From: PKWO01 sp036384915 | Lineage (GTDB): Bacteria > Pseudomonadota > Gammaproteobacteria > Burkholderiales > Burkholderiaceae_D | Reading direction: 5' to 3' | Assembly (NCBI GenBank): GCA_036384915.1 | Contig: DASVLJ010000039.1 | Coordinates: 1-60,921, forward strand | DNA: 60,921 bases | Shown here: one piece after another, positions 16,127-23,330 of the stretch | Numbering within the stretch: position 1 is the stretch's first letter | Layout: each line of letters opens with the position of its first letter | The notes under the pieces: model-generated | What the model saw: the letters and a program-made list of their open reading frames with translations, nothing else | What the model was told of the DNA's origin: nothing | Database searches by the model: none | Made by a program: the position numbers and the translations under genes

Positions 16127-17887
16127 TCAGAAGCTCGGGGCAAGATGCGGGTTGATGTAGCCTTCCGTGGTCACTGCCATGTCGTTGGCCGTGGCGATCT
16201 TGAAATACAACTGCGATGCTGTGTTGGTAATGTTCGTCGGGCGCAAAAGCGTGTTTGTGGCAAGGTTGAATATTGGCGCGTTGTAAGACGAGCCAAGAAT
16301 CGGACTCCAGCATTGGGTGTTCTGGCTGCTGGTCGTGATCGACATGATCGGATAAGTGGTAATGCCAAGCGGCGTATTGAGCGTGATCAGTGTTGCGGTG
16401 ACCGATCCTCCCGGGCCGACATCCACCGTTGTTGCGGCATAGAGGATTTCCTGGCCGTTCTGGAAAAATGCCAAAATGTGGCTTGATGCATCCGTCTTGA
16501 TGCTGCCAACGTAGCGATCGTCCGTAGCGCATGCAGGTTTATTCGCAGCAGCAGCAGACGTATCAAAATAAAAATCACCCGATCCAGAGCAATTAATTGC
16601 AAATACGTGATACCAAGTATTTGCTGTCGCTGTAAGGCCAATCCCCATTCCATTATTTCCAGTTCCCGCAACGAAAGAACCGCTAATGGATTTTTTGAAT
16701 GTTGATACGGTGCTGATAGTTCCGAGATTTGCGGAATCTGTTGCGTATCCAGCGGCTACGTCAATGACAGTGTTTGGCGACGTTCCGTCGTTGGACAAGG
16801 TAAAACCTGAGATGTAATTATTGATAACACCTGATGGCGCCCAAGTCCCATCGCCGCGGAGGAAGGTGCTTGAAGATGGCGTTCCTGTCACCGCGCCGGA
16901 AAGCGCCGTGGAACTCGATATGAGCGTGCCCGAAGTCGGAAGCGTTACGCTCGTTGTCGCAGTCTCCGTCAGCGTGGTATTGAACGCCCCGCTGGTGGTC
17001 AGATTGCCGCCCAGCGCGATCGTCTTGGTGCCGTTGTTGACTCCCGTTCCGCCGTTAGTCCCGGCAAGAACGCCGGTAATGCCGGTAGTCAGCGGCAAGC
17101 CCGTCGCATTGGTCAATACCCCGCTGGCCGGCGTCCCGAGAGCCGGGGTCACCATCGTCGCCGATGTGATGGTCGGCGTAGTCATCGCGCACGAAGTCGT
17201 CAGGCATACCGAGCCCGAGCCGCTTACGGCATAGCTGGTTCCCCATGCCGTCCCCGTGCTGTTGGCAATGCCCGCGCCAGGATAAGGCGTATTGGCATAG
17301 CAGTTCCCGCCAGCATTAGAAATGAGGTTTCCCGAACTGTCGGCACAAACCGCATTGGCAATCGTGCCCGAGGTGAGGAGGCCGGATGCCGTGATGTGCC
17401 CGTTGATTGACAAGGCTCCCGTGCCGGAAAAGCTTGCCGCATCCGTCGCGCCGTTGTTGACGACGAAGTGAATTCCATTGGCCGTGTACGTTCCCAAGGC
17501 CAGATCGCCATTTGCCGCATAAACGTAAGTCGCGCTGGGCAGCGAGAAAGAACCGGTACCGGAGAAGGCCGAGGAATTGATGCCGAAATCGCCGTAATAG
17601 GTCGATGCGGTCGAGAGATTGTTATTGACGATGAAATCCGCGGATGCTGCCGCTCCGGCGCTTGAGTTTTGAATCGGAAACTGGAGATAGCCATTTGCGC
17701 TCCCTTGGAGCGCGCCGAGCATGCCGGTATCGGCATAGCCCAAGGTTCCAGCCATTGGCATGCCGCTGCTGTTTCCCGTTCCGCCATTGGCGATAGGAAG
17801 GACGCCCTGCACATTCGCCGTCAGGTCCACCTGCTGACCGTATGCAAGCGCGCCAAAGAACAACAGCGAGAGAGGAAACTTTTTCAT
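16127..17887 (-). CDS. Tail fibre protein (copy 1) with an N-terminal signal-like sequence
   Basis: This 586-residue protein contains the phage fibre phrase VLPIANGGTGNSSG near residue 30 and many Gly/Ser/Thr-rich beta repeats. Residues about 350-500 match the second fibre gene (NYISGFTLS through GSIKTDASSHILAFFQNGQ). The N-terminus MKKFPLSLLFFGALAYGQQ looks like a Sec signal, which is unusual for a cytoplasmically assembled fibre. The start overlaps the upstream stop as TGATG. It probably recognises the host surface. Confidence 0.7.
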   Translation of the reverse strand: MKKFPLSLLFFGALAYGQQVDLTANVQGVLPIANGGTGNSSGMPMAGTLGYADTGMLGALQGSANGYLQFPIQNSSAGAAASADFIVNNNLSTASTYYGDFGINSSAFSGTGSFSLPSATYVYAANGDLALGTYTANGIHFVVNNGATDAASFSGTGALSINGHITASGLLTSGTIANAVCADSSGNLISNAGGNCYANTPYPGAGIANSTGTAWGTSYAVSGSGSVCLTTSCAMTTPTITSATMVTPALGTPASGVLTNATGLPLTTGITGVLAGTNGGTGVNNGTKTIALGGNLTTSGAFNTTLTETATTSVTLPTSGTLISSSTALSGAVTGTPSSSTFLRGDGTWAPSGVINNYISGFTLSNDGTSPNTVIDVAAGYATDSANLGTISTVSTFKKSISGSFVAGTGNNGMGIGLTATANTWYHVFAINCSGSGDFYFDTSAAAANKPACATDDRYVGSIKTDASSHILAFFQNGQEILYAATTVDVGPGGSVTATLITLNTPLGITTYPIMSITTSSQNTQCWSPILGSSYNAPIFNLATNTLLRPTNITNTASQLYFKIATANDMAVTTEGYINPHLAPSF

Positions 17888-18378
17888 CAGTATCGATAAG
17901 AGAAGGCGAGGTTGGAATTGGCGGCGGGCGCGTTGGTCATCGTCACCAGATTGCCCGACACCGTGAAATCGATCGGCTGGTTCAGGGGAAGAAACGCCCC
18001 CTTCCCGCCCGGCCGCAGCATGCCGCCCAGGCTGGTCGATGGATTGGGCGTATTGGCCAGCGCAAACACCTTGTTGCTGCCGTTGACCGCTCCGCCCGGA
18101 ATTTCCTGGTCGGAAAAATTCCCAGTCGTCCCACCCAGCGCGATCGGAATCGTCAGCTGCGTGAAACCCATGCCGGAAATCACCATCACGTAACTACCGC
18201 CGGCGGCATAGAAGCTGAACGCCCCCGCCGCATTCGAGGTCAAAGGATTGGCCGCCTGGGTAATGCCATTGTCGGAATAAATCGTCGCCGGCGTTCCCGC
18301 TGCCGTATTGACCGTGACCGACGCGCCCTGCACGGGCGAGCCATACGTATTCACAATCGTGTCGGAATGTTGAAACAT
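17887..18378 (-). CDS. Phage appendage or fibre-associated protein
   Basis: This 163-residue beta-rich protein starts MFQHSDTIVNTYGSPVQGAS. The following VTVNTAAGTPATIYSDNG and GAFSFYAAGGSYVMVISGMG read like a carboxypeptidase-regulatory or Ig-like beta sandwich, often found at the base of fibres. It is tightly coupled to both neighbours. It may connect the fibre to the particle. Confidence 0.55.
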   Translation of the reverse strand: MFQHSDTIVNTYGSPVQGASVTVNTAAGTPATIYSDNGITQAANPLTSNAAGAFSFYAAGGSYVMVISGMGFTQLTIPIALGGTTGNFSDQEIPGGAVNGSNKVFALANTPNPSTSLGGMLRPGGKGAFLPLNQPIDFTVSGNLVTMTNAPAANSNLAFSYRY

Positions 18379-18845
18379 CAGGCCGGCTCAGCCTTGATCG
18401 CCGCCAGCCACGCCCGTCCCTTCGGGTTCGGGTCTTCCAGCACCGCGAAGGGCAGCACGAAACCGGTCTTGCCCAGCGGCGTATTGGTCGCCATCGGATT
18501 CTGGAAACTCGGCTCTTGCGGCGTGTACCTGGTTTCCTTGTTGCGCGCCAGGACTTCCACAAACATGCGGCGCATGCGGATCGGCACGCCGCGCACCCAG
18601 GGCTGGAAAACCCCGTTCACCGTCAGGCAGCCGTTGGGCGCGGCATTCTCGTCCGCGCTCTCCTGGATTTCCACCTCCAGAATCTCATTCATGAAGGCTT
18701 CCTCGGCCGCGATCCGGCTCAAACCCTCCGGGCCCAGCACCGGCTCGATCTCCTGGCCCTGATCGACCACCACGCCGCCGACGACGATATCGCCCTGCTT
18801 CGCATCCTTCGCCAGCTTCGGCTGATTGGGAACAGCACGTGTCAT
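18378..18845 (-). CDS. Phage hypothetical protein
   Basis: This 155-residue acidic protein contains a KQGDIVVGGVVVDQGQEIEP segment and a conserved-looking middle block on incorporation of RMRRMFVEVLARNKETRYTP. It follows two terminators and precedes the fibre module. No family is recognised. A minor virion or assembly role is possible. Confidence 0.5.
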   Translation of the reverse strand: MTRAVPNQPKLAKDAKQGDIVVGGVVVDQGQEIEPVLGPEGLSRIAAEEAFMNEILEVEIQESADENAAPNGCLTVNGVFQPWVRGVPIRMRRMFVEVLARNKETRYTPQEPSFQNPMATNTPLGKTGFVLPFAVLEDPNPKGRAWLAAIKAEPA

Positions 18846-18855
18846 TTACGTCTCC

Positions 18856-18881
18856 AAAAAAAGAAAAGGGGCCGAAGCCCC
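18856..18881 (-). terminator. Rho-independent terminator (proximal of a pair)
   Basis: A GGGGC/GCCCC hairpin with a four-base loop (18868-18881) is followed on the minus strand by a long T-rich run (18856-18867) that ends 10 nt before the next start codon. Confidence 0.8.
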
Positions 18882-18894
18882 AATGTCGTTCAGT

Positions 18895-18921
18895 CAAAAA
18901 AGGCCGCAATCAAACGGCCTT
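18895..18921 (-). terminator. Rho-independent terminator (distal of a pair)
   Basis: GGCCG and CGGCC arms (18902-18919) are followed by six Ts on the minus strand. Together with the next hairpin it forms a double stop between the capsid genes and the fibre module. Confidence 0.8.
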
Positions 18922-18929
18922 GCTATTTC

Positions 18930-18966
18930 CGGTAGGTTGGCGCTGAGCGCAAGCGAAGCCCAACAA
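18930..18966. repeat. Intergenic palindromic repeat (GTAGGTTGG...CCCAAC type)
   Basis: The stretch contains GGTAGGTTGG, a GAGCGCAAGCGAAGC core and CCCAAC. The same type recurs at 44429-44460. Repeats of this form are scattered between genes in Burkholderiales genomes. Positions 18967-19082 contain no other feature I can identify. Confidence 0.5.
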
Positions 18967-19082
18967 TGTGAGGCCATGCCGCCATAAACCTTGGTTCAGC
19001 GCGAGGATGTCGAGCCGGGCCACGCCTCGCTTCACTTCGTCCAACTACGCGACGCCCGGCACAACCTACGAAACCCTCCTAG

Positions 19083-19243
19083 CAGCCTGTCGGGCTTAAG
19101 GAATCGAAGCGAAAAAATGGCTGGGCGAGCACAGATTTTGCCGATTTTTTTGTGTCAATAGCGGGACTATTGACCAAAAAATCGGTGAAATATGGGCCGG
19201 CCAGGCATTTTTGCAGCCGACTTCCCTTAAGTCCGACAGGCTG
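19083..19243. mobile_element. MITE-like element with 19 bp terminal inverted repeats
   Basis: The element is bounded by CAGCCTGTCGGGCTTAAGG (19083-19101) and its inverted copy (19225-19243) with one mismatch. A strong internal hairpin lies at 19141-19185 (CCGATTTTTT... and ...AAAAAATCGG, with GTCAATAG/CTATTGAC inside). It is 161 bp and non-coding. It lies in the prophage late operon between the protein genes at 18845 and 19253, so it either moved into the phage or was acquired by recombination. Confidence 0.7.
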
Positions 19244-19252
19244 TTTGGCCGC

Positions 19253-19783
19253 TTATGCCGTCTGCGGCTGCTGCGGTAAGGTCGACACGTCCTGCGCCGT
19301 CGTCGTCAATCCTGCCGCGTTCCAGTTATCCGAAGCCCCCGGAATGAAACCCGTGCCCGCATAAGCGGCGCCCACCGCCACCACCGAATAGGCGAAAGCC
19401 GTCAGCGTATCGGGCAGGATAGGGAACTGCGGCGGCGCCGTGAAATTGCCGCTCGAATCCAGGTTCTTGCCGATCGCGCCCGAAGGCAGCGAAGGCGGCA
19501 ACGGCCCCTGGACCAGGCCGACGGTGCCTGCCGCATTCACCGTCCACACATAGGCGCAACCCTGGCCGACGGAAAGCGGCTTGAATGCCGTGCCGGTGAC
19601 CGCATCCGTGGCCGGCGTGGCCGCACCGGCAGCGCCGGCCACGTAATACAACTTGCCATTGACCGAATAGGTCATGTTTTGCGTGGTATAGGTCTTCGCC
19701 GCGCCGGTCGTCCCCGTCAGGTTGGCGGTCGCACCGCCGGTACGCGAGAAAACCTGGTTGGCCGCTTGAAAATCGTAGCTCAT
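19253..19783 (-). CDS. Phage hypothetical protein downstream of the capsid gene
   Basis: This 176-residue protein begins MSYDFQAANQVFSRTGGATA and is rich in Ala, Gly, Thr and Pro with predicted beta structure. It follows the major capsid gene by 17 bp. Head-decoration or minor head proteins are often placed here. No diagnostic motif is seen. Confidence 0.55.
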   Translation of the reverse strand: MSYDFQAANQVFSRTGGATANLTGTTGAAKTYTTQNMTYSVNGKLYYVAGAAGAATPATDAVTGTAFKPLSVGQGCAYVWTVNAAGTVGLVQGPLPPSLPSGAIGKNLDSSGNFTAPPQFPILPDTLTAFAYSVVAVGAAYAGTGFIPGASDNWNAAGLTTTAQDVSTLPQQPQTA

Positions 19784-19799
19784 CTTGGTTTCCTTTTAC

Positions 19800-20855
19800 T
19801 TAATAAGAAGTCACGCCGCACTCGATGCGCACCATCCAGGCATCGTTGATGCGCACCGCATTGAACCAGGTCGAGGCGCCGACATAGCCGAACATCCCCA
19901 GCGGATTGGCGTGGCTGATCGTATCCGGCTTCAACACCGTCGGGCGGATCGCGCTCATGCCCTTCAAGGCCACCTGGCCCCAGGCCGACGCCGCCACCAC
20001 GATATAGGGATACACATCCACGTTGGCGCCGCCCACCGACACCATGCCGTTGGTGGTCGAAGAACCGGCCGCCGCGAACGGCGCGAACAAGGGCGAGGGA
20101 ATGAAGCGGAACTCTTCGCAGGCACCCACCTCGCGCGGATGCACCGGCTTGGCCTGGCCGTATTGCTCCACCTTCGTGAAGTCCGGCAGGTTGCGCACAT
20201 CGGCCGTGCCGTCCGTGTGGTGGAACACCAGGTAGGCCGGCTGGATCGCCATCGTCGCGAAATTCACCGACGGCGACAGCTTTTCCGTGATGCGCTTGGC
20301 GCGGTTCGATTCCAGAATGCGCGAAGCCAGGCGCAGCTTGCCGATCGAAATCGGCGTGTTCACCGAAGCGCGGCTCGAACCGTTGGCATAAATCACCTGC
20401 GAGCCGGCCTTGCACACGCCGTAGCGCACCAGCTCCAACACCTCGCCCATGGTCTCGCCGGTCAGCTTCACCATCTCGTCGGTCACATCGTCCTCATAGG
20501 TGATGGCCGTCTTGCTGGTCAGCTTGAACAGCACACCGTAATTCTGCAGCGTCACCGACACGTCCTGGAACGAAATCGTATTGCTGTTCGGCGTCGTGCC
20601 TTCCGACAGCACGAAACTGTTGGCCACGATCTGCGGCGTGCCCACATACTGCGAGCCATTGATGCCCGAGCCGGCCTGCGCCGCGCCGAACGGCAGGGTG
20701 CGGCGGAACACGATGGTATCGGTATTATTCTTCGGCATCTGGCGCTGCTCGCCGAAGTCGCCCAGAACAATGATGGGTTGGGCATGTTCCAACATGCCCT
20801 GCGCGGCACGGATCAGATTCCGCGACGCGATGGTGGTATAGCCTTGCATTGCCAT
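19800..20855 (-). CDS. Major capsid protein, N4-gp56-like family
   Basis: This 351-residue protein has the features of the N4-gp56 major capsid family: an N-terminal ASRNLIRAAQGMLEHAQPII segment, a TIVFRRTLPF strand, the LTSKTAITYEDDVTDEMVKL stretch, and a C-terminal WFNAVRINDAWMVRIECGVT. Length and position after a scaffold-like gene agree. It builds the icosahedral head. A TTACCT-complement ribosome-binding site (AGGTAA) precedes the ATG. Confidence 0.85.
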   Translation of the reverse strand: MAMQGYTTIASRNLIRAAQGMLEHAQPIIVLGDFGEQRQMPKNNTDTIVFRRTLPFGAAQAGSGINGSQYVGTPQIVANSFVLSEGTTPNSNTISFQDVSVTLQNYGVLFKLTSKTAITYEDDVTDEMVKLTGETMGEVLELVRYGVCKAGSQVIYANGSSRASVNTPISIGKLRLASRILESNRAKRITEKLSPSVNFATMAIQPAYLVFHHTDGTADVRNLPDFTKVEQYGQAKPVHPREVGACEEFRFIPSPLFAPFAAAGSSTTNGMVSVGGANVDVYPYIVVAASAWGQVALKGMSAIRPTVLKPDTISHANPLGMFGYVGASTWFNAVRINDAWMVRIECGVTSY

Positions 20856-20881
20856 TTGTTACCTCATGAATTGAATTTGGA

Positions 20882-21739
20882 TTAGCCCCCGCGCCGCCTC
20901 TTCTCGCGTTGCTGCGCCTCGTAGTGCCAAAGCTGTTCCGGCGTCATATCCTCGACCGAAACCGGCTTGGCGCTGCGCGTGCCGCGCTGCGGAACCGATG
21001 AAGCGGAGTCAAGCGTTTGCTGTCTTTTCTGCGTCAAACTGTCGGCTTGCCTGGTATTGGCCCGGGTCTGTTCGAACAGGCGCAGCAGCTTCGCGGCATC
21101 GGTCATCTTCGCCGAATCGGCCAAGGCCTGGACCTCGGGCCTTTGCCCCTGGATCCACGCATCGAACGCCGGCGAATTGATTTCCCTGCGCCAGTCGCCG
21201 CTGCCCACAATCGCATCCAGGTGCGAATCGATCATCTCGCTGCGCACCGCCGCGGTCTCGCCCGCCACACGCTGCGCCACCATCCGGTCGATCGCCGCCT
21301 GGTCGAACGGCGATGCCTGTTCCGCCAAGCGCGCCGCGATCCGCGCATCCATCCCCTTCTCCGTGGCGGCTGCCCACGCGGGATGCTGGCGCTTCAACTC
21401 GGCCCACTCGGCAGGATCGGCCACCGCCCGCTGGAGTTCGGCGCGCGAAGGCGAATTGTCGACCTTCCTGGTGGCTGCGTTCGCAGCGGCCAGCAATTGA
21501 CGCATCTCCGTTTCGCTGCGCTTCAATCCCCCGATATGCCCCGCCAGGGTATTGTGGCTTCCCTCGATCCGCGCCAGGCGCTCGCTGATTTCCTTGATGG
21601 GGTCGGCAACGACGGGGGCCTTCTCGGCGGCGGCCGGCTTTTCAGTGGGCCGCGGTACGCCTTTCTCTTCCGCCGCCACCTCGTTCCATTGGGCCTGCAG
21701 CTCGTCCTCGCTCAATCCGGGAATCACTTCCTCAGTCAT
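20882..21739 (-). CDS. Putative head scaffolding protein
   Basis: This 285-residue protein is highly charged and helical. The N-terminal half contains ISERLARIEGSHNTLAGHIG and a long coiled-coil pattern, and the C-terminus is basic (EAQQREKRRRGG), as in scaffold proteins. It lies directly before the major capsid gene. Position and composition support scaffold. There is no enzymatic motif. Confidence 0.7.
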   Translation of the reverse strand: MTEEVIPGLSEDELQAQWNEVAAEEKGVPRPTEKPAAAEKAPVVADPIKEISERLARIEGSHNTLAGHIGGLKRSETEMRQLLAAANAATRKVDNSPSRAELQRAVADPAEWAELKRQHPAWAAATEKGMDARIAARLAEQASPFDQAAIDRMVAQRVAGETAAVRSEMIDSHLDAIVGSGDWRREINSPAFDAWIQGQRPEVQALADSAKMTDAAKLLRLFEQTRANTRQADSLTQKRQQTLDSASSVPQRGTRSAKPVSVEDMTPEQLWHYEAQQREKRRRGG

Positions 21740-21793
21740 AAAACCTCACAGACAGTTTGCGTCGCCTCGCGGCGACAGTTGCGACAAGTGGGA

Positions 21794-21997
21794 CTATTCC
21801 GGCCTGTCATTTCTTGAACGGGCCGCCAACAGCTTGGGCAGCGCGAGCAATTCCTTGTAGGCGGCGATCTTGCCGCGTGAAAATTGGGTGTCTTCCAGGG
21901 AGAGGTCCTTGCTCTCCAGGCGCGCCGATTCGTTGGCGCGTAGCTCTCCCAGCCTGGAGGCTAGTTGGGTCCAGGTTTCGGATGTGAAATCGATCAT
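21794..21997 (-). CDS. Small phage hypothetical protein
   Basis: This 67-residue charged helical protein, MIDFTSETWTQLASRLGELR onwards, ends about 55 bp before the scaffold gene. It is on the same strand as the head genes, and its first residues resemble small phage head-assembly helpers. Function is unknown. Confidence 0.5.
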   Translation of the reverse strand: MIDFTSETWTQLASRLGELRANESARLESKDLSLEDTQFSRGKIAAYKELLALPKLLAARSRNDRPE

Positions 21998-22011
21998 GGG
22001 GTTGGTCTTTC

Positions 22012-22036
22012 ACTCCCCTTTCCCGCGGGCGGGAGA
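22012..22036. repeat. REP-like hairpin (CCC...GCGGGAGAGGGG type)
   Basis: An imperfect palindrome CTCCCCTTTCCCGC / GCGGGAGAGGGG marks the edge of the non-coding island. A similar palindrome is at 42772-42800. Confidence 0.5.
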
Positions 22037-22087
22037 GGGGTAGAGGTGCGGGGGACGGCGATCTGGCTCGGCCAATTTGAGGCTATT

Positions 22088-22319
22088 CAATCGCTTCGCG
22101 TCGCTTTCAGCCGAGGCACAACCTCCCTCGCCGGGGGCGGCCCGGCAGCCGCTCACTTTCTTTGCTTCGCCAAAGAAAGTAAGCAAAGAAAGGCGACCGC
22201 GCAACGCCGCCCCTTCGGGGTCCCCAAAAAGTCAGGCACCAAAACGGGAAGGACCGGAAACTCGCCTTCGGCTCAAACAGCCGGTCCTTCTTTATCCGTT
22301 TTGGTGCCTGACTTTTTGG
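22088..22319 (+). repeat. Structured repeat, copy A (conserved flank plus long variable-stem hairpin)
   Basis: The conserved flank (22088-22200) includes AAAGAAAGTAAGCAAAGAAA. It is followed by a long hairpin: outer arms 22224-22247 and 22296-22319 (24 bp, perfect), a TTTAT bulge at 22291-22295, inner arms 22248-22257 and 22281-22290 (10 bp, perfect), and a 23 nt loop (22258-22280) containing CTCGCCTTCGGCTCA. The inverted copy B at 23068-23295 keeps flank, bulge and loop but has wholly different arm sequences. Confidence 0.8.
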
Positions 22320-22418
22320 CGTCGTCACAGCGGAAACTGCGTCCGGCGCTGTCGCATCTTGTCTCACCACCTCGTAGGTCGAAAAAGCGAAGCGTCTTCC
22401 GACATATGGAGTTCTACA
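22320..22418. repeat. Spacer with a short TAGGTCGAAAA...CTTCCGACATA repeat
   Basis: Positions 22374-22407 carry a TAGGTCGAAAAAGCGAAGCG / CTTCCGACATA palindromic unit. A similar direct unit (TAGGCCGAAAAGCGCAGAGC / CTTCCGACATA) occurs at 22841-22873. This is a common intergenic repeat type. Nothing coding is seen. Confidence 0.5.
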
Positions 22419-22445
22419 CTGACAAGTGACTTCAGTGTTTATAAT
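22419..22445 (+). promoter_or_regulatory. Predicted sigma70 promoter for the structured RNA
   Basis: A perfect -10 box TATAAT is at 22440-22445. A CTGACA sequence at 22419-22424 is a possible -35 box with a short 15 bp spacer. Transcription would start near 22452 on the plus strand, opposite to the surrounding phage operon. Confidence 0.5.
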
Positions 22446-22451
22446 GGATGA

Positions 22452-22651
22452 CAAATAGAAAGCCAAATAGGATTGGGAACCTACGGCCACATTGTTTGCG
22501 CAATATGACTGCGGTTAATCCCCGGCGGGTCAGCAAACTCGCCGTTAGGCAGCAAAGAGTCCGGACGGAGTGATCTGCCCGGATACTCGTAACTGCCAAA
22601 GCATGGCCACCATTCATTGGCGGTCTTGCAGCGCTGTTAGACCGCTTTTTT
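22452..22651 (+). ncRNA. Candidate structured small RNA or leader, novel
   Basis: Three consecutive stable hairpins can be drawn. The first pairs 22523-22530 with 22537-22544. The second is a longer stem pairing GGCAG (22548-22552), GAGT (22557-22560) and CCGG (22561-22564) with CCGG (22579-22582), ACTC (22585-22588) and CTGCC (22593-22597). The third is a Rho-independent terminator, GCGGTCT/AGACCGC (22620-22645), with six Ts to 22651. A promoter-like TATAAT lies upstream. The 35-codon ORF begins 12 nt after the terminator, so the RNA could be an independent sRNA or an attenuator leader for that ORF. I cannot match it to a known family. Confidence 0.6.
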
Positions 22652-22663
22652 CATGGAATAAAC

Positions 22664-22771
22664 ATGAAAAAGCGCAATGTAGCAAAGGTAAATCTGAAAA
22701 TCGACGTATCCCATTGCATCACCGCCCTAGCGAGGCTGCTTTGGGTAATACATTTGATTGGATGGTTCTGA
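22664..22771 (+). CDS. Candidate 35-residue small protein
   Basis: The frame starts MKKRNVAKVNLKIDVSHCIT and ends with the hydrophobic stretch ALARLLWVIHLIGWF. The N-terminus is basic and the C-terminal half could insert in a membrane. A GGA sequence lies 8 nt upstream of the ATG. The ORF is bracketed by two terminators (22620-22651 and 22781-22806), which suggests a discrete unit. Such peptides occur in type I toxin-antitoxin modules, but no antisense RNA is demonstrated. Confidence 0.45.
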   Translation: MKKRNVAKVNLKIDVSHCITALARLLWVIHLIGWF

Positions 22772-22780
22772 CCTAACTAA

Positions 22781-22806
22781 GAGGGCGGCTTCGGTCGCCC
22801 TCTTTA
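22781..22806 (+). terminator. Rho-independent terminator after the small ORF
   Basis: GAGGGCG and CGCCCTC arms close on a GC-TTCG-GT tip (TTCG tetraloop), followed by TTT. It lies 9 nt after the stop of the 35-codon ORF. Confidence 0.75.
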
Positions 22807-23067
22807 AATCTGGCGCCCATATAGCATTTGTTAAGCCTATAGGCCGAAAAGCGCAGAGCCTTCCGACATAAGTGGAACCATATCATCAAGCTTCGGACAA
22901 CGCCTTCGGCTCACCTGACCTCCGACGCAAATCAAGACTTCATAGGTTTGAAAATTCATCATCATTCCGGCGAGGGTGGTAATCCAATCGTCCACCAGAT
23001 TCTCGCCTACGCCTGAACAACGAACATGAGGTAGCACTGCGAGAAGTTGCGCTCGGCAAGCTGCCGA

Positions 23068-23295
23068 TGAAAGGGTACGGAAAGTGGATAAAGAAGCACG
23101 CGCTGTCTGAGCCGAAGGCGAGTTTCGCGTGCTTCCCACTTTCCGTATCCTTTCAGCGGGAACCCCGTAGGGGCAGCTTGTGCGCTCGCCTTTCTTTGCT
23201 TACTTTCTTTGGCGAAGCAAAGAAAGTGAGCGGCTGCCGGGCCGCCCCCGGCAAGGGAGGTTATGTCTCGGCTTATATCAACGCGAAGCGATTGC
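23068..23295 (-). repeat. Structured repeat, copy B (inverted relative to copy A)
   Basis: Outer arms 23068-23087 and 23136-23155 pair over 20 bp with one wobble. The ATAAA bulge is at 23088-23092. Inner arms 23093-23102 and 23126-23135 pair perfectly, and the loop is 23103-23125. The flank to about 23295 is the inverted counterpart of the copy A flank. Arm sequences share nothing with copy A although loop and bulge are conserved. Between 22807 and 23067 only the short repeat noted at 22841-22873 is seen. Confidence 0.8.
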
Positions 23296-23330
23296 ATCAC
23301 ACGTCGGATAACGCCTACAGCTCTTCCAAC

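Noticed and set aside
11585..17887. Diversity-generating retroelement acting on the fibre genes
   Set aside because: Podovirus prophages can carry one, but no reverse transcriptase gene or template repeat is present in the window.
22570..22776. A 68-codon plus-strand frame overlapping the structured RNA and the 35-codon ORF
   Set aside because: It runs through the terminator hairpin and T-run, and its composition is not protein-like. The RNA plus small-ORF reading explains the region better.
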